From Flectonema sp. DT1601 (Eukaryota; Euglenozoa; Diplonemea; Diplonemida; Diplonemidae), in the NCBI GenBank assembly GCA_964019425.1, contig OZ025789.1:434001-498000 (forward strand): a stretch of 64,000 nucleotides of DNA, written 5' to 3'. A model generated the notes under the pieces. The model made no database searches and was not told the origin of the DNA. It saw only the letters and a program-made list of their open reading frames with translations. A program made the translations under genes and the position numbers. Shown one piece after another: positions 39,847 through 50,454 of the stretch (position 1 is its first letter; every line of letters begins with the position of its first letter).

Positions 39847-42564
39847 ATGTATCGCCAAAGTAAATCAGAGTCACCTCCACCAAGTTCAGAACCAAGCCCA
39901 CGTGGGATGATAGCTCGTGGTGTTGGAGTCAGAGAATCATTCCAAAGTGAGAACAACGACTTAGAAAGAAAACTGAAAGACTTGGAAGCTCGAAGAGGGA
40001 TGACAAATAGCTTTGGAAGATTAGACTACGGTGATTACAGATATGTTTCTCCACCTGCTTCTCCACGGGCTTATAGTAGTTTACAGAAATCTTCACCTAC
40101 TGGATCCCCTCGCGCAGTAAGACTGACTTCAGCAGCAAAACCATCGTCCGTAAAACCAACTTCGACTTCATCAAAACCCACTTCTGACGTATCATATATC
40201 CAGGAAATAGTACGAAGGGAAGTTGAAAGCGAAAGACGGCGACAGGAAGAGCTTCAAAAAGAAAAGTCGAAAGAAAATGAAGTCAGAAAGAAGGAACTCG
40301 ACAAAAGGGAAGAAGTAATGATGAAACAGATCGAATCAGTTAAGGAAGACTTGGAGAAGAAACAAGAAGAAGCAAATGAAAAACTCTTATCAAAACAACT
40401 GGAAATATCTCAAACAGCTCCTGACAGAGATCTTATAGAGAGAGATCAATTCCAACGTGAGCGCAATGAGTTATCAAAACAACAACAACATGTTGCTGTC
40501 CTCCTTGAGCAACACGAAGCGGCAAAGGACTCAGATCGCTCTGAATTAGAAAAACAAAGAGAGCAATTAGCACTCCTTTTTGAACAACAACAAGCTCTCC
40601 AAACTACACAAGCTTCAGAAGCCTCCGACGAACAAAAACGCATCCAACACCACCTTGACCAGGAACGCCTCGAACTCGCCAAACAAAAGGAAGAAGTCGC
40701 TGAATTAATAAAAGCACACAAACAACAACTTCAAGAAGCGGACAAAAAACGAAGAAACGATGAAGAGGCCGAAGATAAGAGGAGAAAAGAGAGACAAACG
40801 AAAGAGGAAGAGGAAGCCGAGGTAAAGCGTAGACAGCAGGAGGAACTCAGAAGAAGAGAAGACCAAGAGGCTGAAATAACGCGCAGGAAGAGAACAGAAG
40901 AGCGGCAACAAAGAAATGAGGAGCGACACCGACACGAAACTAGTCGACGGGAGGATGAATCTGAACACCGAGAAAGGTCTCCAAGAGAAAATCAAAGAAC
41001 CAACCATATTCGAAGAGAAGATGAGGATGAAGAACCGAATCAAAAGTTACGAAATATTGAAAACCGAGCTACTCGCAGAGGCTACCACAGTCATCAACGT
41101 CAACGAAGTAGTGAACAAATCCCGACTTTGGGGCAATTCGATCCGAGGGATGCCTCACCTGACTCAAATGGAGAATTGTCTCCCTCGGGTATCCGTCGTG
41201 AAAATAAGTCTCCGATATTGCGCAGCTCATCTCCTGGTCCTGAATTCCAAATAATTGAAACGTCTTTAACAATTCCTGTGAATAAGAATGTTATTAAAAA
41301 ATTACCTGCCGCGGCTAAGATTCAGTTTCTGGATGCCTTGCGTCGGGATTTGTTACAAGTTTGTCACCACACGATCTCATTCGATGATATTCGTGTTGGG
41401 TCATTAACTCCTTCTGCTGATGGATTCATATCAGCGATTGTAGCAATTTCAGGTTTTGGAAAACATATTCGAAGTTCACTCAGCGTAGCATCAAGTCCAA
41501 GTATGAAGTACCCGAGTTGTTTAATGATTATGAATGTTCCGAGTAGATCTGTTAGCGGTCATAACTCTTTTAGTTCTGGACGTTCTAATTCAGAATCGTT
41601 CACTCCATTCGGTCATGATTTCTCACGACAAGAATATGGTGGAGCTGAAATAATTGATCGAGAAGCTGAGTCAACAATTGGAGGCATACTATCACCAACT
41701 GGAACCCGTGACACGTACAATATGTCTGGAGGAGGACAAGTCTATGAGCCGTCGATTGAGGAAATTGCGAATGCTTCAGTCTCAAGAATACATCCAAAAG
41801 AAAAATCTCCAATTATGATTCCTGTAAAACGACAGGTAGAATCACCCCAGCGATCAGTTAGGAATGTGGGTTTAGTCCCACTTGAGGTTAGAGGTTCAGC
41901 GAATTTTGTGTCTGAACCTCAGAGATTGCATTCCTCACCTCGAACATCTGGGCCTGGTGGTCCAGGTGGGATTGGTATCCCAGTCAGACATACTTCTCGG
42001 ATTAGACACATGACTCCTCCATCACAACGAGTTCATAGTAGTAAAAGATCAAACTCTGGAACAAGAGGAACTCATCCCAATGATTTGAATAGAGTAATTC
42101 AGGGAACCACTCCTGCTAATTCAAGAAGTGTAAACATTCATGAAGACACTTATCACACGGTAGTCCAATCTCTTCATGAAGTTGATAGTCGACTGAATAG
42201 TTTAAGTCCGAGTGTTAGCAAAGTAAAACCAGAACCAATCTCAAAGAATAGCAGTAACAGTAGTGATGGTAATGAATGGGACAGTAATCATTTCATAAGA
42301 CAACCTGAACCAACATCATCATATTCCTCTTCATCTTTTACTCCTCCTCCTGCTAAGAAGTATATTGTTGTTGGTCAACATGGTGTTCTTGTTCGAGTGG
42401 GATTTGATCTGAACTCATCACTTGCTATGTCAGAAGTCATTGAGAGAGGTACAGTTATTGCCGTGTCAGAGATTATTAACAATAGAGCTCTTATCACATT
42501 TCCTGTAACTGGATGGATATCAGTGACCAGTCAAGCAGGTGATCAATTCATAAAGGAATTATAA
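39847..42564 (+). CDS. Coiled-coil protein with C-terminal SH3-like domain
   Basis: 905 residues from ATG 39847. A Ser/Pro-rich head is followed by a very long, highly charged Glu/Lys/Arg/Gln single-helix or coiled-coil region (about 35-400). A middle domain (about 470-560, 'VNKNVIKKLPAAAKIQFLDALRRDLLQVCHHTISFDDIRVGSL') resembles flagellar/ciliary 'SEA-like' modules by eye only. A long disordered stretch comes next. The last about 70 residues ('YIVVGQHGVLVRVGFDLNSS...GWISVTSQ') look like a bacterial-type SH3 (SH3b) fold. It is probably a structural protein of the cytoskeleton; the identity is not known. Confidence 0.7.
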   Translation: MYRQSKSESPPPSSEPSPRGMIARGVGVRESFQSENNDLERKLKDLEARRGMTNSFGRLDYGDYRYVSPPASPRAYSSLQKSSPTGSPRAVRLTSAAKPSSVKPTSTSSKPTSDVSYIQEIVRREVESERRRQEELQKEKSKENEVRKKELDKREEVMMKQIESVKEDLEKKQEEANEKLLSKQLEISQTAPDRDLIERDQFQRERNELSKQQQHVAVLLEQHEAAKDSDRSELEKQREQLALLFEQQQALQTTQASEASDEQKRIQHHLDQERLELAKQKEEVAELIKAHKQQLQEADKKRRNDEEAEDKRRKERQTKEEEEAEVKRRQQEELRRREDQEAEITRRKRTEERQQRNEERHRHETSRREDESEHRERSPRENQRTNHIRREDEDEEPNQKLRNIENRATRRGYHSHQRQRSSEQIPTLGQFDPRDASPDSNGELSPSGIRRENKSPILRSSSPGPEFQIIETSLTIPVNKNVIKKLPAAAKIQFLDALRRDLLQVCHHTISFDDIRVGSLTPSADGFISAIVAISGFGKHIRSSLSVASSPSMKYPSCLMIMNVPSRSVSGHNSFSSGRSNSESFTPFGHDFSRQEYGGAEIIDREAESTIGGILSPTGTRDTYNMSGGGQVYEPSIEEIANASVSRIHPKEKSPIMIPVKRQVESPQRSVRNVGLVPLEVRGSANFVSEPQRLHSSPRTSGPGGPGGIGIPVRHTSRIRHMTPPSQRVHSSKRSNSGTRGTHPNDLNRVIQGTTPANSRSVNIHEDTYHTVVQSLHEVDSRLNSLSPSVSKVKPEPISKNSSNSSDGNEWDSNHFIRQPEPTSSYSSSSFTPPPAKKYIVVGQHGVLVRVGFDLNSSLAMSEVIERGTVIAVSEIINNRALITFPVTGWISVTSQAGDQFIKEL

Positions 42565-43500
42565 GTTAAGTTGCCCTCGAGTCTGCCTCATCGGACTTGC
42601 GCACTTGTCTTTTTTTTTTTCCTGAATGCTATTCTTTTTTGTGTTCAGGACTTTGCATCTCATTGTGTTTAGTTTTCTTTATTTGTTTTTGCTTGGGATT
42701 GCGTGACTCGAGGAGCCTTGTTGTTCTGAGGGTTTGAGCTTTATGGCCAGTTCCTATGGTTCGTCTCCTACCCACACCGTGGGAGGATGAAAAACTGTGT
42801 AAAATGACCTTGGTTCAGTATAGTTAGTTTTTTTTAGTTTTTCATTTTGTATGATTTTTTATGAAATGGTCACAAGAAAAAAAAAAAAAATACAAAAAAA
42901 TGAATAAAATCAGTGTTCTGTAACTTCTTTTTTCTTTTTTCTTTTTCCATGATATTAATTTTATTTTTAATACCTAAAGTTGTTACTGTTTTTACAAAGT
43001 CAAAGTTTCACCCCTTCTTTTTCCTCATGACGTTATTCACGCAGTTTCACTTTTTGTTTTCCTTCTTTTCAATTAAGTTTTGTTGTTTGTTCCGCAACAG
43101 ATCTGTGAGTAGGTAAAACCTGTTCACTTTTGTGTCGCCATCTTTTCCCCTCTGAGTGATGCACTTCAGATACTGTATTCTGTTATGTTTTTTTTATGAA
43201 AAAAAAAAAAAATGCGTGTATTTTCAAGCATTGCTGGCCTCTTCGATTATCGTAATCCCCAACGCAACAATCGTGTTGGGAGGAGACAGTTGTATACCGA
43301 AAACCTTGCCTCTTGCTGGTGTCCCCTATGGACTTTGTTCTACAACAAGCGTATCGAATGGTTTAAAAAAAAAAAAAAAAAAAAACGAAAAACCACTAAA
43401 TATATTATAATAGAGCTTTTGTTCTCAATTCCACACGGTTGTTTTTGATTTAAAAAGAAATATCTCATTTATTTCAGAGTAATTGTTTTATAAAAAAAAA
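42565..43500. other. Intergenic
   Basis: T-rich spacer. A 60-codon ATG frame at 43212 runs into an A-run and is unsupported. ATTTATTTCAG ending at 43477 is an acceptor-like site, 23 nt before ATG 43501. Confidence 0.5.
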
Positions 43501-45090
43501 ATGGAAGCACCTCGTCTAATACCGAAGAAGATTGAAATAGCCTTCCATGCTGGATTTATGATATGGCTCCTTCACAACCAATTACAAATAATGAGTCAAG
43601 TATCTTCCAGATTTAAACACCAGCTTCCACTATCTCGAGGAACAGATTTAACTGATACTCAATGGAGAGATTTCAGAGGAGGTTTACCGACGTTAAGCGG
43701 CGTTTTGATTCTTTTTACGTTGTTGTCTACGGCTCTCAGATCATTAAAAAATCCGAAGCTTCATTCATTATATTATTCTGTGTTCGGAATGGTTTTTATA
43801 CTATACGTTCATGGAGCTTATGCGATTTTCACATTTGGTTTTTTAGCTGTTTTTTATGCAATTATAAAGTGTTGTTCTGGACTGAAGTATGGCAAGATGG
43901 TTGTCTGGGCAGTAGCGGTAGCACTTATGTTTTTTATTGATTATAATGGTGGTTGGTATAGACATCCTCCGATGTATAAATATTTTTTTAGATCTAATAC
44001 GGGTGTATATCGATGGCATGTTGGCTGGAATATAATAACGCTTCGATTGATTAGTTTTGGTTGTGATTGTTGTGAGGCCTCGAGAGAAAAAACTGATTCA
44101 GAAAATCAATCAAAATCATCTCGTTGGCTTCAAAAACATCAGTCGGAATGCAGTAGCTGTCAAGATGATTCGCCATGCTATGCTTCCAGACAGAATCGAC
44201 CTTTGGAAATTTCTGAATATTCTTTTGTTAATTACGTTGCTTTTATTTTATATCTACCAACATACATTGCTGGTCCTACTACGACATTCAACGCTTTCGT
44301 TTCTCACTTGCATAAGTCACAGCGTGAATACAACCTTCGCTACATTGCGTTCTACTTGTGGAGATTAATAATGTTGATTGGGTTATTGGAATATGGTCTT
44401 CAAAATTTTTACGTTTGGGCCATTGCTAAATCAGCACACGTACGAGATCAACTCTCTCCTTTAGAATTAGCTTTGTTAGGATTTTATTTGTTGAATGCAT
44501 TATGGATTAAGTTCGCAATTATTTGGAGATTCGCTCGTTTTTTTGCGTTGCTTGACGGAGTTGAAGTACCTGAGAATATGACTCGCTGTATGAACAATAA
44601 TTTCACGATCTCTGGCTTTTGGAGAAATTGGCATCGCTCTTTCAACAAATGGATCGTACGTTATATGTACATCCCTCTCGGAGGAAGAGATACCCAGCTG
44701 TTGAATGTCTTTCCGATATTCTTGTTTGTTTCTGTCTGGCATGACATGGAGCTCCACCTTCTCAAATGGGGATTGTTAATGGCTGTTTTCATCACTCCTG
44801 AAGTTCTTATTTCCAGGTACTTCTCAAGTCAAAAAGCTGCTTGGATCAGGTCGAAGTGGTATTTTCGTTATCTAAAAGCGATTTCTGGAACGTTCAACAT
44901 CACGATATTAATGGTTGCGAACCTGGTTGGGTTTGGTGTTGGAAACGATACGTCTGACATCATCGAAAGCATTACATCACTTTGGTGGTTAATTCTATTA
45001 GGCTTCATTGAGTTCTTCAGCGCCACCTGTCTCATGATCGAAGTGAGAGAATGGGAAGCTATTCAAGAATCCGCAATCAAAAAGCTGTAA
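43501..45090 (+). CDS. GUP1: GUP1-type MBOAT O-acyltransferase
   Basis: 529 residues from ATG 43501, right after an A-run; the six in-frame codons before it are leader. There are multiple membrane spans. MBOAT landmarks: 'FVNYVAFILYLPTYIAGPTTTFNAF', 'FARFFALLDGVEVPENMTRCMNNNFTISGFWRNWHRSFNKWIVRYMYIPLGG', and the catalytic-type H414 in 'SVWHDMELHLLKWG'. The last two match the GUP1/HHAT-like branch closely. GUP1 acts in the ER, swapping fatty acids on GPI anchors during remodelling (known in yeast and Trypanosoma brucei). A Cys-rich loop (about 190-225) is an insertion compared with yeast. Family assignment is firm; substrate is inferred. Confidence 0.9.
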   Translation: MEAPRLIPKKIEIAFHAGFMIWLLHNQLQIMSQVSSRFKHQLPLSRGTDLTDTQWRDFRGGLPTLSGVLILFTLLSTALRSLKNPKLHSLYYSVFGMVFILYVHGAYAIFTFGFLAVFYAIIKCCSGLKYGKMVVWAVAVALMFFIDYNGGWYRHPPMYKYFFRSNTGVYRWHVGWNIITLRLISFGCDCCEASREKTDSENQSKSSRWLQKHQSECSSCQDDSPCYASRQNRPLEISEYSFVNYVAFILYLPTYIAGPTTTFNAFVSHLHKSQREYNLRYIAFYLWRLIMLIGLLEYGLQNFYVWAIAKSAHVRDQLSPLELALLGFYLLNALWIKFAIIWRFARFFALLDGVEVPENMTRCMNNNFTISGFWRNWHRSFNKWIVRYMYIPLGGRDTQLLNVFPIFLFVSVWHDMELHLLKWGLLMAVFITPEVLISRYFSSQKAAWIRSKWYFRYLKAISGTFNITILMVANLVGFGVGNDTSDIIESITSLWWLILLGFIEFFSATCLMIEVREWEAIQESAIKKL

Positions 45091-45244
45091 TACGTATCGT
45101 AAAAAAGTATTAAAGTTGTCTCTTCTTACACAAAAGAGAACTACATATTAACTCATAAAGGAGATATGTTTTATTTTAATATGCATTTTGATGTTCTCAG
45201 CTGCTCACACAATTACTTTATTTAACAAAAAGCAGTCCACAAAG

Positions 45245-46198
45245 ATGTTCAGGAGATCTGTCATTCGTTCATTTTGCACCTCAGCACAACCTTCACGTGG
45301 TCGAGTAGAGGTTCGAGAACATCGAAATGGAACCATAGCTGAGGTAATCCTCTGTAGGGGAGATAAATTAAACGTGATGGACAACACTTTCTTTGAAGAA
45401 CTAAAAGTCGCATTTGATGAAATCTCAGACAATGAGAAGATGAGATGTGCTATTCTACACGCAGAAGGAAAACACTTCTGTGCTGGTTTGGATATGAAAG
45501 CCGCAGCAAAAATGTTTTTCGAAAACGTCTCTTTGTTGCAGAATGCTAAATTCGCGGGTGCGTCAGCACTCGGGATCGATTCATCGATCACAGAAAACGG
45601 ACTTTCAGCGATGAGAAATCAAAAACTACACAAAATGATAAAGAAATGGCAATCTTCTATTTCATCTTTACAAAACTGTAGAGTACCCGTCATAACTGCT
45701 GTGCATGGAAAGTGTATTGGAGGTGGTGTTGACTTGGTAACGAGTTCTGATATTCGTTTATGCACATCTGATACCGTATTTAGTATTAAAGAAACAAAGG
45801 TAGCGATTGTCGCTGATTTAGGAACACTTCAAAGAATAACTTCCCTACTTGGTCAGGGAATTGTTAGAGAACTCGCCTTCACTGGTGATGATCTTCATTC
45901 TGATCGTGCTGAACGACTTGGTTTTGTAAACGATGTCTATGATACAAAGGAAACGTTGCTGAGCAAGTCATTTGTTTTAGCTGAAAAAATAGCATCCAAC
46001 TCCCCTCTTGCTGTTCAAGGTACTAAGGAAGTACTCAATTCTCAACTCGTTCCATCAGTCGAAGCTGGTCTGCACAACGTCGCACTTCATAATGCTGCTT
46101 TTTTGAAGAGTGACGATTTACTTAGTGCTGTTCGTTCCTTCATGACGAAATCAGAAGGAAAATACAACGATTACGTAGTACCGGCTAAGGATGTATAA
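45245..46198 (+). CDS. ECH1: Delta(3,5)-delta(2,4)-dienoyl-CoA isomerase (crotonase family)
   Basis: 317 residues from ATG 45245, chosen because the product starts with a mitochondrial-type presequence (MFRRSVIRSFCTSAQPSRGR). An in-frame ATG at 45191 lies before the acceptor-like GTTCTCAG (45200). Crotonase motifs are 'HFCAGLDM' and 'GKCIGGGVDLVTSSDIRLCTSDTVFSIKETKVAIVADLGTLQRI', which match ECH1 rather than enoyl-CoA hydratase. The three acidic residues used by ECH1 (Asp in GGVD, Glu in KET, Asp in VADLG) are all present. It isomerises dienoyl-CoA esters from odd-numbered double bonds during beta-oxidation. A residue block at about 95-135 is longer than usual. Confidence 0.9.
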   Translation: MFRRSVIRSFCTSAQPSRGRVEVREHRNGTIAEVILCRGDKLNVMDNTFFEELKVAFDEISDNEKMRCAILHAEGKHFCAGLDMKAAAKMFFENVSLLQNAKFAGASALGIDSSITENGLSAMRNQKLHKMIKKWQSSISSLQNCRVPVITAVHGKCIGGGVDLVTSSDIRLCTSDTVFSIKETKVAIVADLGTLQRITSLLGQGIVRELAFTGDDLHSDRAERLGFVNDVYDTKETLLSKSFVLAEKIASNSPLAVQGTKEVLNSQLVPSVEAGLHNVALHNAAFLKSDDLLSAVRSFMTKSEGKYNDYVVPAKDV

Positions 46199-46469
46199 TA
46201 TATTTTTTTAACTTTTTTTGTGAGGGGAAATTAATTCTCGTGAAAATTGAGAAAAAAACAAACTTTTATATACAAACCCAACCAAGAAGATTTATTTCAG
46301 ACAATGCGAGTGGAATGTTGTTGAGTCGTAACGTATTTCTAACAGCCTGCTATCTACACTCATTTAGAAAATTAAATATTAACAACCATTATCTTTTAAA
46401 CAGGACTATACATATGATGTGTTGAAAAGAAGAGGTGGGTTGCATCTACTTCACTATTTAAGTTCACAA

Positions 46470-48875
46470 ATGATTGATTCGTTGGACTCTGCGGGGCTCA
46501 GCTTCGATGACGCTCATAGTTGGCAGCCAATGGCTCCAACTGGGTTTGTAACAGTCGGTTTCACAGATATTTATGAAGGCGATTTACTTTGGAAAGATCA
46601 CAGCGCATCGATGAAAGTAGCTGTAGCAGACATGTTGAAACTGATGAGAGAACAGTTAGTTGAAAATAATGGACATGAATGCAGACAAGAAGGAGGTGCG
46701 ATGATGGTAGTCTTTGGAAGTGCGATCGACGCAGTGAATTGGGGTTCAAAAGTACAAACTAAAATGCTATCACTAACACATCCTCTAGATCCTATTCTAC
46801 GACACCCATGTGCTAGTGTAATCCCAAGAACAGCTCAGGGTGATATAGAAGGCACTCATGGTAATGATCACACATACAGAGGTATTAGAGTTTGTATGGG
46901 ATTTCATGCTGGAAAACCCTACTTCGAAACTGAAGAAGACGGAACAGTTCACTACTACGGTCCAACCATTCACGTTGCTGGACGAATAGCTTCATCAGCA
47001 CAAGGAGGACAACTTCTAATATCACAACCGGTTTATAAGGAAATCGCTCCATTCTGTTGGCCTCAAGAAGAGAACCCACTTACATTCCCACTAGTGGTAA
47101 ATCACAGAGGTTGGGTTGAGTTGAGGGGATTAGCAATAACCTCCCAGAGTATGCATCAGATATTCGAAGTAAGCCCATGGGCTCTCAAAGACCGACAATT
47201 CTCATCACTAGAAATAAAACACCGAGTCAAAGGAACCTTCGAATACATGGCTTCTTCTCGAAAAATGAGAGGAGAGAGTTGCTTAAAGGACGATGCTAAT
47301 AATGTAAAGGCTTTGACGGCTCAGTTGAAAATGTTTTCAGAAGAAATAAAGATCATAAATGCGAATTTATCGGAAAAAGAAGAAATGATCTTCAAATTAA
47401 AGGATGAGATCAAGGAGTTATCACAAAACATAAATCAACTTGAGGACACAAAACAACAATCAGAATCCACAATTGGTGACCTTCGTTTGCAAATTGCTGA
47501 AACTAATGCTACTGCGGCCCTTCAAACCGGAACAAGCGAACAGCTGCTGTTACTTAAAATAAGCGACTTAGAAGAACAAATAATTTCATTAAAATCCATA
47601 AACACTCCGATTGGACAGGAATTAGCCATCACCTCACCTGATCCTTGTTGTTTTGTACTGTCTGGTTTACAAAAAGAAGTATCTAGCATTTATTCATCGA
47701 TCCTACCTTCGGTACTACCAACTGCTCAAAATATTATAGTAAAATGGACTGATGGTGTTCCTCACCAACCTGACGTGTTGCTAACGGCTCACGTGTTCTT
47801 CGCATCACCGGAAGATGCTCTTCAGGGTGCTAAGACTATAAATGGTCAATCATTCTTAGGGTCAGAACCTCTCCAGTCTCGAACTTTTGGAGGGAATACA
47901 GAATTCTTAGAAGATTCAAACCAGTGTTTAAAGCCAACTCAACAACATTCACTTAAACTAAGTACAAAACTACTTCGTTGTGATGACAAGTTGAACCCTC
48001 GTACTTTGGTTGGTGTCAGTTTAATAAAAGTTCAGAATTTGAGAATGGGACAAATGTTAAATAAATTCATCGGATTTTGCAAATCATATCTCTCAGCTGC
48101 GAGTAGCTTTATGGAAATTACGGTCAAAGCAAATACGGCAAACTCATGTGATTCCGACGCTTCTGAACAAGACGATGAAGAAAAACTATTCCAACTTGAC
48201 ATCGATTCGAGAGAATGGATAAATACAACTTCAGAGTCAATCGGTAAGAGTTTTGGATCATCTTGTGCGTGGACTCCGATAGCAAGAGACGTATTGGTGT
48301 TGTTTGGAAGTGTTAAAAGATTTGTCAGCGCATCTTTAGAGATTATGAAAAGCAGCTCGTATCGTCAAGGCGATCAAAATATAAAAATCGACAACGTAGT
48401 CCCTATTCGTGACACCACTCGACCTGAACCCAAATCAAACGGCTCCATCTGTGAAACAATCGGATTGGTAACATCTCGTAGTAGAGCAATTCAGGTTGGA
48501 TGTAGTTCGAAGTCAGTTTCTGTCCAGACAGAAAATTTTCGTTCATTCAAAATTCCCATAAGTGGTAACCCTCGCGGTCTTAGAAGAGGTACCACAATTC
48601 GTAAGAATCGCAAAGTTGCTTCTGTTCCTATATCTGGTTTATACTTATACCCCCCAGCACCCCCCATCAGTAAAAAAAAAAAACCCGACGTCGTCTCCCT
48701 CGCGACGCTACGGAAGCTTCAATTGCAGCAACGAATGGCAGACAGTCCTCGGGAACAACAATCTGAATCCGAAGACTCTGATTATGATGATGACGATAAT
48801 GCATGTCTGTCATATAAACCTTTGGATCTAATGTCTGATTCTGTTTTTCGACTTCCACAAATAGTAGAATCGTAA
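46470..48875 (+). CDS. Class III nucleotide-cyclase-like protein, probably inactive, with coiled coil
   Basis: 801 residues from ATG 46470. Residues about 25-245 follow the class III adenylyl/guanylyl cyclase fold: 'GFVTVGFTDIYEGDLLWKDHS' with metal-binding D33, 'YRGIRVCMGFHAGKPYFE', 'VHYYGPTIHVAGRIASSAQGGQLLIS'. The second metal Asp (usually GD) is replaced: 'QEGGAMMVVFGS' (G76). The transition-state Asn is His ('IHVAGRI'). Catalysis is therefore doubtful. A coiled coil (about 290-380) follows. About 480-640 may be a second, more decayed cyclase half: 'TLVGVSLIKVQNLRMGQML' and 'ARDVLVLFGSVKRFVSASLEI' echo the first domain. The tail is acidic. The style of the domain is protist/kinetoplastid-like. 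Confidence 0.75.
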   Translation: MIDSLDSAGLSFDDAHSWQPMAPTGFVTVGFTDIYEGDLLWKDHSASMKVAVADMLKLMREQLVENNGHECRQEGGAMMVVFGSAIDAVNWGSKVQTKMLSLTHPLDPILRHPCASVIPRTAQGDIEGTHGNDHTYRGIRVCMGFHAGKPYFETEEDGTVHYYGPTIHVAGRIASSAQGGQLLISQPVYKEIAPFCWPQEENPLTFPLVVNHRGWVELRGLAITSQSMHQIFEVSPWALKDRQFSSLEIKHRVKGTFEYMASSRKMRGESCLKDDANNVKALTAQLKMFSEEIKIINANLSEKEEMIFKLKDEIKELSQNINQLEDTKQQSESTIGDLRLQIAETNATAALQTGTSEQLLLLKISDLEEQIISLKSINTPIGQELAITSPDPCCFVLSGLQKEVSSIYSSILPSVLPTAQNIIVKWTDGVPHQPDVLLTAHVFFASPEDALQGAKTINGQSFLGSEPLQSRTFGGNTEFLEDSNQCLKPTQQHSLKLSTKLLRCDDKLNPRTLVGVSLIKVQNLRMGQMLNKFIGFCKSYLSAASSFMEITVKANTANSCDSDASEQDDEEKLFQLDIDSREWINTTSESIGKSFGSSCAWTPIARDVLVLFGSVKRFVSASLEIMKSSSYRQGDQNIKIDNVVPIRDTTRPEPKSNGSICETIGLVTSRSRAIQVGCSSKSVSVQTENFRSFKIPISGNPRGLRRGTTIRKNRKVASVPISGLYLYPPAPPISKKKKPDVVSLATLRKLQLQQRMADSPREQQSESEDSDYDDDDNACLSYKPLDLMSDSVFRLPQIVES

Positions 48876-49008
48876 TTAATCTTCACAGAGCATTGCGTTT
48901 TTTTTTTTCTTTCTTCCTCATTCAAATTTATTTACACGAATTCATTTTTCTTTTTTCGTCTTGACTTTTTTATATCAATTTATTATCTCTCTTTACAGTT
49001 CTTTCGAA

Positions 49009-50454
49009 ATGATCGGTGGAACTGAAGATGCGAGTCACACAGAGAAGGTGAGAGCTACTTTCGATGAGTTCGATTTAAAGCGCACCCGAGGATTTGGACT
49101 TGAAGAATGGATGACGATAATGCAAAGACTGAACATCGGATTTAATGTTGGAACAATGAGAGATATCTTTGATAAAGCGGATAGTAATCACGATGGAATC
49201 GTTTCTTACAATGAGTATCAACGTTTCGGAGAGGTGTACCCAACCCTACTTGATTCTTTGTATTACAGATCGAAAGACTTCTGGACGGATATTCATCAGC
49301 AAGAAAGCATAGACGCTGCTAGTAGTCAGGAAAAGATTCTCATTTCTCAAGAAGAACAAAGTCGATTACAACACATAGATGCTCAGAGAATAACTGATGA
49401 GCAAAATCACAGATTTCAATTACAAAATGAACGGGTTTTGAAAGAACAACAAACTGAAGAAGCTCTCCGGAGAGTTGTCGAAGCTGCACACGCAGACACA
49501 GAAGCATCACGATTAAACGTTAGAGATTGCGCTGCAGCGCATGCTGAGAGTAGAGGTAATGAAAGGATCCTACAAACACAACTAAATGATTCCAGACAAG
49601 CTGTTGACTTAGTAGCTTCAACACTAAAAGAAGCAGAAGCAGATGTCGGCAATATGGGAAATCAAATTATGGAACTCGAAAGACAACTAGCCGACAAGAA
49701 GTTATCACTCGATCACCTTCTACAGAATGCAGAACGGATACGAATGGAAATCAATCAGGTATCGTCTAATGAACAACTTGCTTGTTCAGCTGTACTTGAA
49801 GCCCAGCATGCTGTCAAGTTATCTGGAGACCGTTTATCTGGTGCAGAAGCAAATCTTGAATCAGCGATCACCCGAGAGCGTGATGCTAATGAACAAGTCT
49901 CAATGGCTTCTGCGGAACTCACTCGATGCGTATCTCAAAGAGATATCGAAGAACGAGAGTTACTCAGTGCTAAGGAACGAGAGAACTTATCAAAAGCAGC
50001 AGAAGATGAATCTACTTTAATGCTTCAAGATCACCTGAGAGTGATTAGCGCGATGGGTGCTCAGAATCTAGATTTTAATAACCAACGTAGAGAGGTAGAA
50101 ACAGATGAAGCGCCTCTCCTCGAACAGGAAATTCAACTTCGTGAACAACGATCATCTCTTGAAAACAGAGAAGCACAATTACGCAATCACGCGACAACCT
50201 TTACAACTACTCGAAGATCACCATCTCCAACACTGAACAGGAGAGTCTTTCCAGCTAGCAGTACTTTAGCCACTGCTGGTTCAGCATCTGTAGCTCCGAG
50301 ATTCCCTACCACGGCTATAAGAAACACTTCTCCACATCGACTACATCAAACCAACAATGACACCTTTCTAAGTAAAGCAATGTCTACTGCTCAAGCTTCT
50401 CCATATCATGCTTTCTCAACTTCTAAATATTCATCACCTCACAGAATGAGATGA
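49009..50454 (+). CDS. EF-hand coiled-coil protein, tandem paralogue 1
   Basis: 481 residues from ATG 49009; CTCTTTACAG (to 48998) is an acceptor-like site 10 nt upstream. An N-terminal EF-hand pair comes first: the first hand has a poor loop, the second a canonical loop at 58-69 (D58-S-N-H-D62-G63...E69). Then comes a signature 'YPTLLDSLYYRSKDFWTDIHQQ' and about 320 residues of coiled coil. A closing motif 'PLLEQEIQLREQRSSLENREAQLRNHATTF' precedes a Ser/Thr-rich tail. The same plan and motifs recur in the next gene, so the two arose by tandem duplication. It is probably a calcium-regulated filament or basal-body protein; the function is inferred. Confidence 0.78.
   Translation: MIGGTEDASHTEKVRATFDEFDLKRTRGFGLEEWMTIMQRLNIGFNVGTMRDIFDKADSNHDGIVSYNEYQRFGEVYPTLLDSLYYRSKDFWTDIHQQESIDAASSQEKILISQEEQSRLQHIDAQRITDEQNHRFQLQNERVLKEQQTEEALRRVVEAAHADTEASRLNVRDCAAAHAESRGNERILQTQLNDSRQAVDLVASTLKEAEADVGNMGNQIMELERQLADKKLSLDHLLQNAERIRMEINQVSSNEQLACSAVLEAQHAVKLSGDRLSGAEANLESAITRERDANEQVSMASAELTRCVSQRDIEERELLSAKERENLSKAAEDESTLMLQDHLRVISAMGAQNLDFNNQRREVETDEAPLLEQEIQLREQRSSLENREAQLRNHATTFTTTRRSPSPTLNRRVFPASSTLATAGSASVAPRFPTTAIRNTSPHRLHQTNNDTFLSKAMSTAQASPYHAFSTSKYSSPHRMR

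Noticed and set aside
45181-45244. Earlier ECH1 start at ATG 45191
   Set aside because: It lies upstream of an acceptor-like GTTCTCAG and would put non-targeting residues before a good mitochondrial presequence that starts at 45245.
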